From Tulasnella sp. 424 (Eukaryota > Basidiomycota > Agaricomycetes > Cantharellales > Tulasnellaceae), in NCBI GenBank assembly GCA_019633425.1, contig WSUB01000013.1, positions 186,001 through 250,000 of the forward strand: 64,000 bases of DNA, in the 5' to 3' direction. Below the pieces are notes generated by a model. That model was not told where the DNA came from and did no database searches. It saw only the letters and a list, made by a program, of their open reading frames with translations. Below are positions 1 to 10,611 of this stretch, one piece after another. Positions within the stretch are counted from its first letter, which is position 1. Every line of letters starts with the position of its first letter. Made by a program: the position numbers and the translations under genes.

Positions 1-571
1 GCTTCGTCGAGGTATTTTGAAGTGGGTTGGGGATAACCGCGAGGCGTTCGCCGTTACGATAGATATCCAACGAGCGGAGAGTAGCGGTGGCAAGCTGGAT
101 TGGAGGCCATTCCAACGTCACTGAGGTTTGGGTGACGTTGCGAACCTTGGAGGTGCCATCAGCCCATCATTCGGTTTCCAAGTCAAAGTCAAATTCACCA
201 ACCTGGAGCTCCGGTGGAATAGGACTCTCCATGCCGAATGTCTCGAATATCTTGTCCTGCAACTCCCAAAACTCTCGTTTCTGCCTCTTTTCTTCCGCGA
301 CGTTTCGATGAACTGCAATGTTGACGATGGAGCCCGAGCTCACACCTGGCGGTAAAAGAAGCGAGGGGAATTCTATAAGATGGGCGCGGTCCCCAATGAG
401 GATCTGTTCGAACGAATCAACGACATGGAGCGAGACTTGAGATGATTGTCCTGGGGGCTTACCGCCATGCCAGCATCTGAACAAGCGTCAGAGTCAGTGA
501 CAAGGATGACTTCAAAAGACGCTAGGCGTACCCAATTTCCCAACAGTAAACGTGAAGCTATCCATGACCAT
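1..571 (-). CDS. CHS5: Exomer subunit Chs5 homologue (5' part, cut by window edge)
   Basis: Chs5 is the scaffold of the exomer coat, which exports cargo such as chitin synthase from the trans-Golgi. Four exons read on the minus strand: 571-532, 476-463, 403-203 and 145-1. Joined, they give the N-terminal beta-sheet region (FTVGKLDAGMA, then ILIGDRAHLIEFPSLLLPP), a helical stretch with RNVAEEKRQ, and the start of the FN3 domain (RNVTQTSVTLEWPP and IYRNGERLAVIPNP). These match the order of yeast Chs5. The GT and AG sites fit in phase at every junction. The second coding exon is only 14 nt. The rest of FN3, the BRCT domain and the tail lie beyond position 1. The start at 571 is the first ATG of the GKLD-encoding exon; a second ATG lies two codons downstream. 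Confidence 0.85.
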
Positions 572-750
572 CTTGAAAAGCGGTAAAGGCGCTTGTTTTA
601 AGAAGTGGTCGATGATTGTTACTGGTCTAGAGGCAAATGAATCCCACGGTTCGTTTCGACGACAAATCAACCCAGGTCCCCGCCACGGCGTCTTTTGCGA
701 GTCAGCTCCCTCCTCGAAGTCTTGATTCTTCCCATCCCATACACTCCCAA

Positions 751-1831
751 ATGGCCCCTATAACGACGACGAACTTCGAAAACCTCAAGCTTATTTCAAG
801 GGGCAAAGTTCGCGACATCTACGCCACCTCGGATCCAAATGCGCTGCTATTTGTCGCGACGGATCGAATAAGCGCGTACGATGTCATACTCAACAATGTT
901 CGTCGCCAAAAGCCTATGACCTTGCCGGAGTCTAAGTTCTCATAGACGTATATGCCTATATTTATAGGGAATTCCAAATAAAGGACGAATCTTGACTCAG
1001 CTGTCACTCTTCTGGTTTGAGAAGCTACGGAACATCATTCCCAATCACCTTATTACGGCCGACATCGACCAAATGCCGGATGACGTGAAAGCTTACAGAG
1101 ATCAACTAGAAGGCAGAAGTATGCTTGTCCGAAAAGCTCAAGTCATTGCGCTAGAAGCAATCGTGAGAGGTTACATCACTGGCACGTACCTTCCGCCCTG
1201 CTTCGTCGGAAGAAGTTTGTATTAACGCGTTCTCGAACCCCGACCCCCGCGAATCGCAGGCTCGGGTTGGTCGGAATACAAGAAATCCGGGACCGTTCAC
1301 GGAATCAGCTTACCCGCGGGCCTCGTCGAATCCTCCAAACTCCCAGAACCTCTTTTCACACCATCCACGAAGGCGGAGCAAGGGGAACACGACGAAAACA
1401 TCCACCCCGACCGTGCTCGCGAACTTATCGGATCAGACTTATACGAGGAGGTTTCGCAAGCGGCTCTGAAGCTTTATTCAGCTGCCGCTGCGCACGCAGC
1501 CGAACGGGGTATCATCCTGGCCGACACTAAATTCGAATTCGGTCTTGTAGAGTCTTCGGAGGAGGGAGGAAAGAAGGAGTTGATTCTCATTGACGAGGTC
1601 TTGACACCCGACTCCTCGAGATACTGGCCAGCGGAAGGGTACGAGCCTGGAAAGTCCCAGCCGAGTTTTGACAAGCAATACCTGAGAGATTGGCTTGTGT
1701 CGAAGGGCTTTAAGAAAGGGTTGGAGAGTGGGCTGGATGGAAATGGTTGGACAATCGACGCGGATGTGGTAGAAGGAACGCAGAAACGATACGAAGAAGT
1801 CTTCCGTTTGATTTCAGGTCAAGAGCTATGA
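751..1831 (+). CDS. ADE1: Phosphoribosylaminoimidazole-succinocarboxamide (SAICAR) synthase
   Basis: SAICAR synthetase joins CAIR and aspartate using ATP in de novo purine synthesis. Exons 751-897, 968-1181 and 1260-1831 give a 310-residue protein, the usual length. Visible motifs are SRGKVRDIY near the N-terminus, [23 protein letters not shown] split by intron 1, [21 protein letters not shown] across intron 2, and [13 protein letters not shown] near the C-terminus. Intron 2 (1182-1259) must begin with GC instead of GT to keep the frame. The nearby GT at 1186 would shift the frame at a conserved motif. An upstream in-frame ATG at 637 would add 38 residues; 751 is preferred because [14 protein letters not shown] resembles known N-termini. 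The gene stops close to the end of the convergent AIM19 homologue. Confidence 0.93.
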
Positions 1832-1897
1832 TCCTCTATTAGAAGTGGTAATATAGAGTTTTGGTATTGGTAATAAAGATATGTGCAATTGTGTCAT

Positions 1898-2526
1898 CTA
1901 GACATCGAATCTTTGCTGTGCTCGTCGCTTTTTGGCATCGTCCACTGCCTCATTCTGCCTGAAGTAAAAGTACTCTGTCCCGTACAAACCAGCGCAGGCT
2001 GTGGTAGCGGCGCTGAGAACGAGTGGAATAGGCGAGCGAGTTCGGATTGAGTTTCTCAGATTGAAGAACAGATACGTGAGGGACCAAGCTATCGCCCCAG
2101 ATGTCGACCGAATACATCAGAACGGCGAAAGGTTTGGACTACAACAGTGGGACATACCAGTAGCGATCCCAATTCCGTTTTCAGGGTCTTGGGTGACAGC
2201 ATAACCAGCGCCCCCTAGTATGGCCGCAAATCCAATTCGTTGAACAAAAGGCGGCAAACCAGGGATCCGACCGGGCGACAAGGGTGCAGTTGCAAGGACT
2301 TCTTGAAAGAGGGAACAAGTCAGAGTTGTACAATAAATCCCATTATCCGCCCGAGTACTGACAGGTTGCACCAAGGGACCATGCGGGCCATCTGAAACGA
2401 AGAGAGGAATGTCAAAACGAAAGCGCCAATGGGAAGACTCGAGCGGACTCACGGGGACTGCGCCCATCGACGGAGCAGTTTCTCCCTTTCAGAGATCTCT
2501 CTCGGGCTCGTTGAAATAGTCGTCAT
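1898..2526 (-). CDS. AIM19: AIM19-like mitochondrial membrane protein
   Basis: This small protein resembles yeast Aim19, a mitochondrial inner-membrane-associated protein of unclear role in mitochondrial inheritance. Minus-strand exons 2526-2453, 2391-2372, 2301-2158 and 2088-1898 give 142 residues (yeast Aim19 is 157). Matching features are SPWPAWSL near the N-terminus, the central TQDPENGIGIATAWSLTYLF (yeast has a DLENGAGFIATWSALYLI-like stretch), and PLVLSAATTACAGLYG near the C-terminus, each with hydrophobic helices. Exon 2 is only 20 nt. An in-frame ATG at 2631 would give a longer, basic N-terminus that could be a presequence; 2526 is the conservative choice. Identification is by remembered family similarity, so the function is inferred. 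Confidence 0.72.
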
Positions 2527-3151
2527 GTGCGAGCGCTTTGAATGCTGGTGAACGTCGGGAGCAGCGATCGAAAACTGCCAGGAACGGGTTAACAACGGCG
2601 ATCTCACGGTCAGGCAACGGCGCCTGTTCATGGTCTTGCGTCGTCAATCAAGCCCCGAAGCACAAAAGCAAGCCTAAAGTTGACAATCTGATTAAATGAA
2701 ATCTCCGTCCGGTCTTCACTTAATCCCATTTCCACCTTCGACTGGCTTTTAGGGGGGTTTCGTCGAAATTGGGCTTTCCGGCCGGAAACACGTGTTTACC
2801 TCGTGTAGCGGCAGGGAAGATCCTTTCTAGTAAGCGCCTTCCAAACCCGACCTCCTTCTCCAAACTGCGCTCAGGCTTAGACTCGACTCACAAAGGGGCA
2901 TGTGATGACTCGCATAACGGGAATGATTTCCGAGGATCCGAGATGTGTGCAACAGGGCTTCATAGTTTGAAATTATCAAGGGCCTCGAATGGGGCTAGTT
3001 CCGTCCCGCTAAGTTCACCCCGCAAGGCCTGACGAAAGTATCCTGCCTCATTGTGCGAGCTTTCTCCCATGATCTTCTCCCACCACCACATAGCAGCTAG
3101 CTTCAGGCTTCAGTCACCCAGCTCGCTCCTCATCTGCTCGCGTTTCCAAGG
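2527..3151. other. Divergent intergenic region, AIM19 / APH-fold gene
   Basis: About 620 bp lie between the two divergent starts. I see no conserved coding frame, RNA gene or repeat here; it presumably holds both promoters. An optional N-terminal extension of the AIM19 homologue reaches into 2527-2631. Confidence 0.5.
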
Positions 3152-4633
3152 ATGCCAGATTTACGGGCACTTCGTGAGGCTGCTGAGGAGTTCTTTGAGA
3201 CCGATGTACTTAGTGTGAAGCCCCTGAAGCACGGTGATCAAATTTCTGTGAGTTCGTTGACGTGTCAGAGCCGCTGTAACGTTGAATTGACGAAACGTAG
3301 ATCTACGTTTTGGTTCTGGATACAACGCCAGATCCAGATTTGCCTTCGGAAGTGATTGTCCGAATCTTCACCAAACAAAGAATGCAACAGTCGGTGGATT
3401 CTGAAGTGAGTCTTGCTTTAGCTCACGAAGTTTTAAAGTTGCTGATTACTTCCGCACCAAGGTTGCGACGATCAGCTTTGTGTCCCTTCATACGCAGATT
3501 CCGGTTGCTCGTGTGTTCTTCCACGAGTCTACGTTGGACAACCCTGTCGGCTTCCAGTATATCGTCCAAGAAAAGGTATGCCCCCGGAATTGCTTGGTAG
3601 TAGGTTCCAAATCATCGGATGCTGACCCTGTGCTTCTTCTGCTCAGCTTCAAGGCGAACCATTGCAAAAGGCTCTGGACGAGGAAGACGAACCCGAGTAC
3701 GAGCTCGGTTTCGACAGCTGGCACAACCTCGTCTCCGACTACGCTGATGTCGTATCCCAACTCTGGCGCGTGCGGTTCGATCGCATCGGAGCGCTCTATG
3801 AAGTCTCCGTCGGCAATGACCAAGACAGCGAGTACAGCGACATCGAGACTTATGTCGGGCCGACAGCCGAAACGTGGTTCTACCGCGGCTCAAGGCGTTC
3901 TCTCCAGCACTTGGACGTCGGACCATGGGAGTCTAGTTCCGACTGGCTGGCGGGCCTTATTTCCAACGAAGTGAGATACTTTCGAAGTCATCCCGCGGAA
4001 CTGGAAAAGGAGCTCGAAGAGGAGCTTGGGGACGGCGACCCTTTAGACCTCGATGTGGAATGGGCACTCGATGACGCGCAGGAAAGGCTACGCAAGATTA
4101 TCTCCCTGTGCGATCTCGGTAGTGGTGAATTGGGACCGGACGAAGCATTGATGCGTCTATCGAGAACGTTTGGTCTATTCCACGCCCACCTCCTCCCGAA
4201 CAACATTCTAGTCGACATGCGGACCGGCCACATCAAAGGAATAACTGGATGGGAGGACGCCAGCGTGACACCAATTTGGAGAATCGCGTCAGTTCCATAC
4301 TGGTTGGAATGGCCGGGACCTGAAAGCGAGTGGTCGAGGATAGACCTTGGCGAGACTCTCAACGACACAAAGGGAAGGGATGTTCCATGGACACCCATAG
4401 GCGAGAACGGGAGGAGAAATGGAGTCTCAGAAGAAGAACTGGCCGAGCTACGATCCGCTTTCTGCGACAAGGTCTCGTTGGAAGACCCGGACGGGCTCTT
4501 CGCACGTTGCCTGGAGGATGGCTTCTTTGACCAAATTAAAATCATTCCACATCTTCTGTACAACATCTGGGAGAGGGGACAAGTAGAGACGTCAATAGAA
4601 GCCCTCGAGAAATGGGAGGCTGAGGCCTTTTAG
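3152..4633 (+). CDS. Aminoglycoside-phosphotransferase-fold protein, probably catalytically inactive
   Basis: Exons 3152-3247, 3301-3405, 3462-3575 and 3647-4633 encode 433 residues. The order of features is that of the fungal APH/choline-kinase-like family: an N-lobe with a VIVRIF strand, an inserted SFVSLHTQIPVARVF segment, IVQEKLQGEPL at the hinge, and the C-lobe catalytic loop. In active members this loop reads HGDxxxxN and is followed by a metal-binding D in IIDWE. Here they read HAHLLPNN and ITGWED, so both catalytic aspartates are replaced (by His and Gly) while the Asn and WE are kept. The frame is otherwise clean, with in-phase introns, so the gene is not decayed. It is best described as an APH-fold pseudo-phosphotransferase; substrate or partner is unknown. 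Confidence 0.8.
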
Positions 4634-4690
4634 AAGGTAATTTTGGTATGGCACTTACATCTATGGACCATTTTTTTCTCCTTGGTATTC

Positions 4691-5486
4691 TTAGGATAGC
4701 GATTGTAGGTATGCTCGTAGCTTTTCTAAGGCTCTATAACGATGCGAAATTGAGTTCTTCTCCTGATCCGTCATCTCGGCATATCTATCGTCCAACGAGG
4801 GTTTCAGCATGGTCAACAGAACCCCGATGAGAGCACCCACGTCTTCCCCGTTTCCTTTGCTTCAAATATTGGGTTCCATCCAAAGTTTGGCGGGCCCCTT
4901 TTTGGTACGATCCTTCCTTCTGCCCGACCTTCAAACAGTAGTGGTTCTGTTCCAGGTCCTGCCGAGTACGCGAATGTACACAATGCGGTGGCGTTCTTAG
5001 TAGGGAAGCCCTCCAAAAGAGTGTTCAGCCCTGACCAATAGTCCCAAGACACGCTCGAGTTAGCGCCAACCGTCAGACTCCCTGGACTGGGGCATTACCA
5101 TCGAGTCCAATGTTTGTAAGGAAGTGCTTGATATAAGGGCCCGGCAGCCCTCCAAGTGCTTCAAAGCACAGTGCGGTATCTTCTGTGATGCAAGGTCCGC
5201 CGATCTGGGTGCATTCGACCTTAGCCGCCGAATTCGAGATACGCGAGGCCCGGCAGTCCGACAAACTCACCAACTCCGCTGCTTTTCGACATTTTTCCAA
5301 TGCCACTTCCTGGGTCGTGCCTTGGATCTCAGGTACTATATAGCAGCAATGTCACTCGATTTACTGCCGTTTCTGACGCAGAAGGCTTACAATCCAGGGC
5401 CTTCGAGTCCAAAGTCCATGTCGCATCACCATCGCCCAGAATCGATTTGGTTTCTTTAAGTTTGCCGGGGTTACCGGTGACGAAGA
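4691..5486 (-). CDS. HAM1: Inosine triphosphate pyrophosphatase (5' exon unresolved)
   Basis: ITPase hydrolyses ITP, dITP and XTP to keep deaminated purines out of nucleic acids. Minus-strand exons 5486-5391, 5335-5099, 5030-4841 and 4784-4691 join in phase and give about 205 residues. Family motifs appear in order: [11 protein letters not shown] at the substrate-binding N-terminus, [58 protein letters not shown] across the last intron, and [14 protein letters not shown] at the C-terminus. The acceptor at 5487 shows that at least one short upstream exon supplies the start codon; I could not place it with confidence (candidates lie at 5500-5750). Length and motifs argue for a functional enzyme. 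Confidence 0.9.
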
Positions 5487-5777
5487 CTGAGAAAGAGAAA
5501 TCAATCAGATGCGGCTCGTTTCTTGCAGGAGTTCAAAGGACTCGCTGATGGTCCGCGGCATATTGGGTCAATGGTAGAAAGTTGCGAGTTCTTCGACCGG
5601 AGTTGACATCCGATGACTCCGGTGTTTGCTCTATCCACCACACTGGTCTCTCTCCAAACCCACAAGCGACGCACCCAACAAATCTCTAGTAATACATACA
5701 ACAACACAGCGATTGTACCGAAAGCAAGGCAGAGCAGAGTCATCCAGGTAAAATGTAAAACGAGTATAAGATGTCGA

Positions 5778-8209
5778 TCACTGGAAACTGGAAATACTGT
5801 CTGTAGCATCCGGCGTATCCCTCCAACTTCGGCTTGCGCCATTCCTCTGCTCCACACCGGCCGTTGAAGCACTCCCTGCCTGGTCGTCACCATCATCGAC
5901 GGACATATCGTCCCTCCCATCCAGCGGCACGTCGTCTGACGACCTTTCGTCATCGTCATCCTCTTCGAGTGCCAGAGTCGATATCATCTGCATCCCTTCG
6001 TCTGCCAAGTCCCGCTTGAAGAAGTAACGCTTTGGTTTTCCGACGGATTCTCTATTTCGATTATGACTTCGAGATCCGCTAGCATTGGGTAGCGACATCC
6101 ATGATTTTTGACCAAACACCAGACCATCGACGGTCTCCACAATCAATGGCCTTGACCGACTATGTCTCGCAGACTTGATTCCGTTGGATCTTGGCTCGCC
6201 TCGAGTTCCACGGCGGTGATGGTCGCCATCATTCGATCGCTCATCCTCCGTCTCGTCATCATCTTCCGTTGCATCGTCGTCAGACGAATTGTCATGTCTC
6301 CGTTTCTTCCCTTCCGCTTCCCTGAAATATGACAACAAGGATCTTCGAGGTTGAGATGCTGTACTCTCTGAATCCGAGGATGCGGCTGTCTCGGAGTCCT
6401 CGGCTGCGTATACGTCGCGGATGCGTTCTGCAAGTTGGCCCAGTCAGTATGCTAGCTGACATGACTGCGGATGATCAAACTCACGAGCCAGCTGGACGTC
6501 CAAATCACTCAGTTCGGACTCTTCGTCTTCATCCCGGATGCGGAGGCCAATTTCTTCAGCCAAATCGGTTCCTGGAACCTGATGCAAGCCAACACTAGGT
6601 GCGAAGGGTAAGTCGCGAAGTCCTTCTATTGCTTGCATCCTGTCGAAACCGGGAAGAGGATGGTCAGCACGAGCGTGAAGGCATCATAAACAGCAGGAAT
6701 GGCGAACTTCATTGCTTCGAGGTACGGTCCGTTATCATCAGTCATATTGTTCGGTTCCACTTCCAGCCTGTAGCGCGGTCCGTAATATTCTAGGTATGGA
6801 GTGAATGGCAGGTTAAGATCGATGTCCTTTTCAATCCCAAGTGCGCAAGCAGTCTCGTAGGTCCAAGCACACGAGACGTTTTTGATGGTGTATCCTCCTC
6901 CACCAAGAAGGATCAAGGGAACGTTGAAGGTTCGAAGGAATCGAACGCAGTTGGCATGCCCATGCATCGAGAGGTTGAATACTCCCAGTTTATCACCAGA
7001 GAGGGAGTCAGCTCCGCATTGGAGAACTACGGCACCAGGCCTGAACCATTCCATGATATGATGGATGACCTGACCAACAGCGATCAACATAAAGCCCGGG
7101 TAAGTGATGCAGTGCCCTCACCGGTTCGAAAACGCTCCTGTACTCCTCGTCGGTAACGCCGTTCAACAGGGGAACGTTTACTGAGTAGCCCTTCCCTTTG
7201 CCCTTCCCAATGTCTTCTGCGCGTCCAGTACCAGGGAAGTAGTCCTTCTGCTTATGGAAGGAGCATGTGAGAACCCGGTCAGTTGTGTAGAAGGCCTCTT
7301 CAACGCCGTCTCCGTGATGACAGTCTATGTCGATATAAAGAACGCGCGCGTGAAATCTAGATTAGGGGAGTGGGCGTCAGATTTCGGTGGAAGAAGTTGC
7401 CAGCCGCAGAGCCGCCTACCGCAATAGCTCAAGAATGGCCAGGACAATATCATTCACGTAGCAGAAACCAGATGCTTCTCGTTTCTTTGCGTGGTGTAGT
7501 CCGCCAGCCCAGTTAATTGAAATGTCCGCCTTTCCCTCGTTCAGTCGCTTAGCAGCATCTATGCGAGTTCGTCATCAGCGTGTTTTACTAGGCCCACCTG
7601 TTGCACAGAAGTGAACCTCACCAATAGATCCACCGGCTGAAATCGAGCAGAATTCAAAGAGGCCATCAAATGCTGGGTTGTCTTCTCCAACCAGGACTGT
7701 TGTGAATCAGGGGAACCGGAAATCCGAAAAGAGGGGTTAGTCTAAACACAACTTTGCAATTTGGACCAAAGTAAGCTCTGAGGAAAACATACAGCGAGTG
7801 CCACCGTATGTCATTTCTTGAGCAGTTTCTGGACTGACGCGGTGCAGAAAGTCGATGTATTCATCGGTGTGGAATCGTGTCATTTGCACGGGCGTTGCTC
7901 GAGTGGGCCACTGATTTTGTTGGGTTTCCGGCGGTGAGCAACAAAGTCTCGATGACGCAGCCATTCGTGAATTAAAGGCATATTTTGGCAAGGAGACTCA
8001 CTATGGTATCCATCTTTTCAAGCATTCCGTACGAAGATACCAGTTGGTGGGTCATGCGCATTCGGTGAGGCTTCATGGGGTGTCCCAAGCCGTACGAGAA
8101 GTTGCCAACGTCAGCTGCAAACGATCAAGTCAGAAGAGCTCAGGGCAAACTTTCATTAAGTCTCACCATCGTAGTAGTATGCTACGCGGCGCTTCGATGC
8201 TGAAGTCAT
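5778..8209 (-). CDS. Class I histone deacetylase (RPD3/HOS2-HDAC3 type)
   Basis: This is a zinc-dependent lysine deacetylase acting on histone tails as part of a corepressor complex. Starting at 8209, multi-exon reading gives [14 protein letters not shown] with GHPMKPHR, then [97 protein letters not shown] and [12 protein letters not shown]. The active-site HH pair, the zinc ligands DID/H and the GGGGY loop are all present. [10 protein letters not shown] near the end of the catalytic domain is closer to HDAC3/HOS2 than to RPD3, but I would not fix the orthologue. A long charged tail of roughly 200 residues follows, with Asp/Glu/Ser-rich and basic patches. Exon 1 is 8209-8167; internal exon ends were checked only in part. 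Confidence 0.88.
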
Positions 8210-8535
8210 TGCTCGATGTCGATGGGTTTCGAGGCAAGAGTGTTTCGGAGAGAGGGACGGTGCACACTTGGGAAGTCGACCAAAGACAAAGTCTCGCAAA
8301 CAAGTCCCACGTCTCCCGTTCTAGAATTCGCTTGCACTCTCTCGGTCAACGATACAAGGACCTTAGAAGTTTGTGGATGAGAATGGTACTGGACAGGCGG
8401 AGAGATGGCGACTTCCATTTCGGTTTAATCTCAGCAAGTGGGGTGGAATACCGAGGCACGCGGGTGACCAGAGATGCGAGTGTGCACTGGAACACATTAT
8501 TGACTAATAATACAAGAGCTAAGTATCATAAAGTA

Positions 8536-10364
8536 TCAACGAAGTTCAAGGGGTGGGATCCATTCTGGAATGTTACCCCACTCGAAGTCGTCTGTCCGTT
8601 CGAATGCTGCCCTGACCGATGCCGGTAGAGCGTCAAGGTAGTTGGGTGGGATGAGCTTGGCGTATGGATCAGAGGATGCGCCTGATCCCGATCCAGCAGG
8701 GGCAGATGTACCAAAGGCGGAAGCCGCGGGAGCTGCAGGAGGTGCAGCTGGAGCAGGTTGGGGGGCAAAGGCGGACGGCTGGCCGAAACCAGGCACCGGA
8801 GGCCTTGCCCCCGGAGGTTGACCAAAGGCCGAAGTAGGTTGTGAAGTTTGTCCAAAAGCAGAGGTCGCTTGGGGAGGTTGACCGAATGCCGAGGTCGGTT
8901 GAGTCGTCTGTCCGAATGCCGAGGTTGGCTGAGTAGTCTGTCCAAACGCCGAGGTTGGTTGAGTCGTCTGGCCAAAGGATGGTGGTGCGGCTGGGGTGGT
9001 AGTCATTCCAAATCCCGAAGGGCGCCCGAAACCGGGGTTCTGGCTTGCGAATCCAGAGAAGCCTCCACCCGTAGCAGGCGCCGCGGCAGGGATAGCTGCA
9101 GGGGTAGCTGTTGGTTGAGACGCAGCGGCACCAAAACCAGTTTGACCGAATCCTGGTTGCGAAGGTTGACCAAAGGCCGGCTGGGCCGGGGCAGCTGGCT
9201 GACCGAATGCGGATTGCGGTTGGGTTGTCTGACCGAATGCTGGTTGTGGTTGAGCTGGCTGACCAAAGCCGGACTGGCCGAAGGCGGGTGTTGTGGTGGG
9301 AGCCGAAGCTCCGAAGCTAGATTGCCCGAACGTCGCGGGAGTGGTTGTACTAGTTCCAAACGCTGATGGCTTGGCGCCGAAAGCACCGAAGCCTGTCGCG
9401 GGTGTCGTGGTAGCACCAAAGGCGGATGTAGCTGGTTTTAGGGCGGTCGAACTGCCAAATGCCGATTGGCCAAACGCCGGCGTGGCAGTAGAAGTTTGAC
9501 CAAACGCAGGGGTAGTTGTGGCTCCGGCTCCAAAGGCGGATGTTTGGCCAAAGGTACTTGGTGTGCTTGTCTGACCGAAAGCTGGCGTGGTAGATGCCCC
9601 AAATGCTGCTGGTTTAGCCGCTCCGAAGATGGAGATACCCCCACCAGAAGCTCCTGCATTTCCTCCAAAACCTGTGGAGCCAAACGCTGGGGTGCTAGGA
9701 GCCCCAAATGCCGAGGTTGTAGGTGCTTCAGCGTTTACCAAGCCATTCGGGCCAATGGAACCTTGCTCGGTTAGGTGCTTGAAGGTTGCCATAGGGTCTT
9801 TTAAGCGATCTGCTACCATAGCATCTGCTTGTTGCACCTGGGCCTCCTCGAATGACGCCTGTCGTGTTCACGACTGTAAGCAGGACATTTCCATTCCGGC
9901 GATGTGGATAGCTCACATATTCGTTTGAGCGGTTTTGAGACCGAGCCTCATACGCTCGAAGTCGCATCTCTTCTTGGGAGAAGTCAGTCCCGGTGATATA
10001 ATTGGGTTCGTGTTTGGCGGGCCCATATGTGGAGAGGGGCCATTGCGGTCGCTCGTCGCCTCTGGTAAGGTCCTTCTTGACGCTTTCGGCGCTGTGGACA
10101 CGGATAGCGTTCAGCAAGTATGAAAAGCCGCCGAATACATAAAACTAACGTGAATGCGTATTCTCTGGTTGGTTCTAATGCAAGGCAATCAGTAACCGTT
10201 CTTTAATGATTGGGTTCCCTGCTTACTCGAAGAGCCAGGGCCAACATGCTCAAACCGACAATTTTGCCCGTACCTGCAAAATCCAGCTGTGTAATACCGG
10301 CAGACAACCTATTTGGTAAGTTCAGTGTGAGTTCGGGTGGCCTTGCTTCAGAGATGCTCACCAT
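8536..10364 (-). CDS. NUP42: Nup42-type FG nucleoporin with N-terminal CCCH zinc finger
   Basis: Nup42/Rip1 sits on the cytoplasmic face of the nuclear pore and helps mRNA export with Gle1. The first coding exon is just the ATG (10364-10362), followed by GTGAGC and a 53 nt intron. Exon 2 from 10308 encodes a CCCH finger, VCRYYTAGFCRYGQNCRFEH (C-x7-C-x5-C-x3-H). Next come ERPQWPLSTYGPAKHEPNYI and an EEMRLRAYEA helix, then about 300 residues of FG repeats of the type SAFGQ, PAFGQ and TFGQ. The protein ends with FEWGNIPEWIPPLELR, a motif I recall at the C-terminus of Nup42-like proteins. Intrinsic disorder is expected across the FG part. It shares a promoter with NUP192. Confidence 0.88.
8815..8990 (-). 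repeat. NUP42: 30-bp tandem coding repeat in the FG domain
   Basis: About five adjacent units of 30 bp encode repeats of roughly TTQPTSAFGQ. Neighbouring units differ by a few synonymous or conservative changes. This looks like a recently expanded minisatellite inside the FG domain. Confidence 0.75.
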
Positions 10365-10611
10365 TGCGGTTGATCGTTGTTTCTCAACGCGGCGAGGATC
10401 CGTCGAAATCCAAACTTCAACAATTCCTGGGACCGTGCTCTCAACTTTCACCCGCCGTGCTTCAACCACCTCTTTCGGTAATTACACGCTGCTGCAAACT
10501 GCTCGCGCAGAAGCTGACGAAGAATACGGCAGGCGCTACTCGCAAAGTTTGACGGACACAAGTTCGTCGCCAACTTGTTGACAAGCCGAACCCCACTCGC
10601 GAGGACCAGCC
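10365..10611. promoter_or_regulatory. Shared bidirectional promoter of NUP42 and NUP192
   Basis: Only 247 bp separate the ATG of the minus-strand NUP42 gene from the ATG of the plus-strand NUP192 gene. Both encode nuclear pore subunits, which suggests co-regulation. No coding frame runs through the interval with family support, and I did not find a clear TATA box. Confidence 0.6.

Noticed and set aside
637..750. Longer ADE1 N-terminus from the ATG at 637
   Set aside because: The extra residues resemble nothing in the family and the ATG at 751 starts a normal N-terminus.
8848..9499. Long plus-strand ORFs opposite NUP42
   Set aside because: They are mirror frames of the FG-repeat coding region; composition follows the repeat, with no family match.
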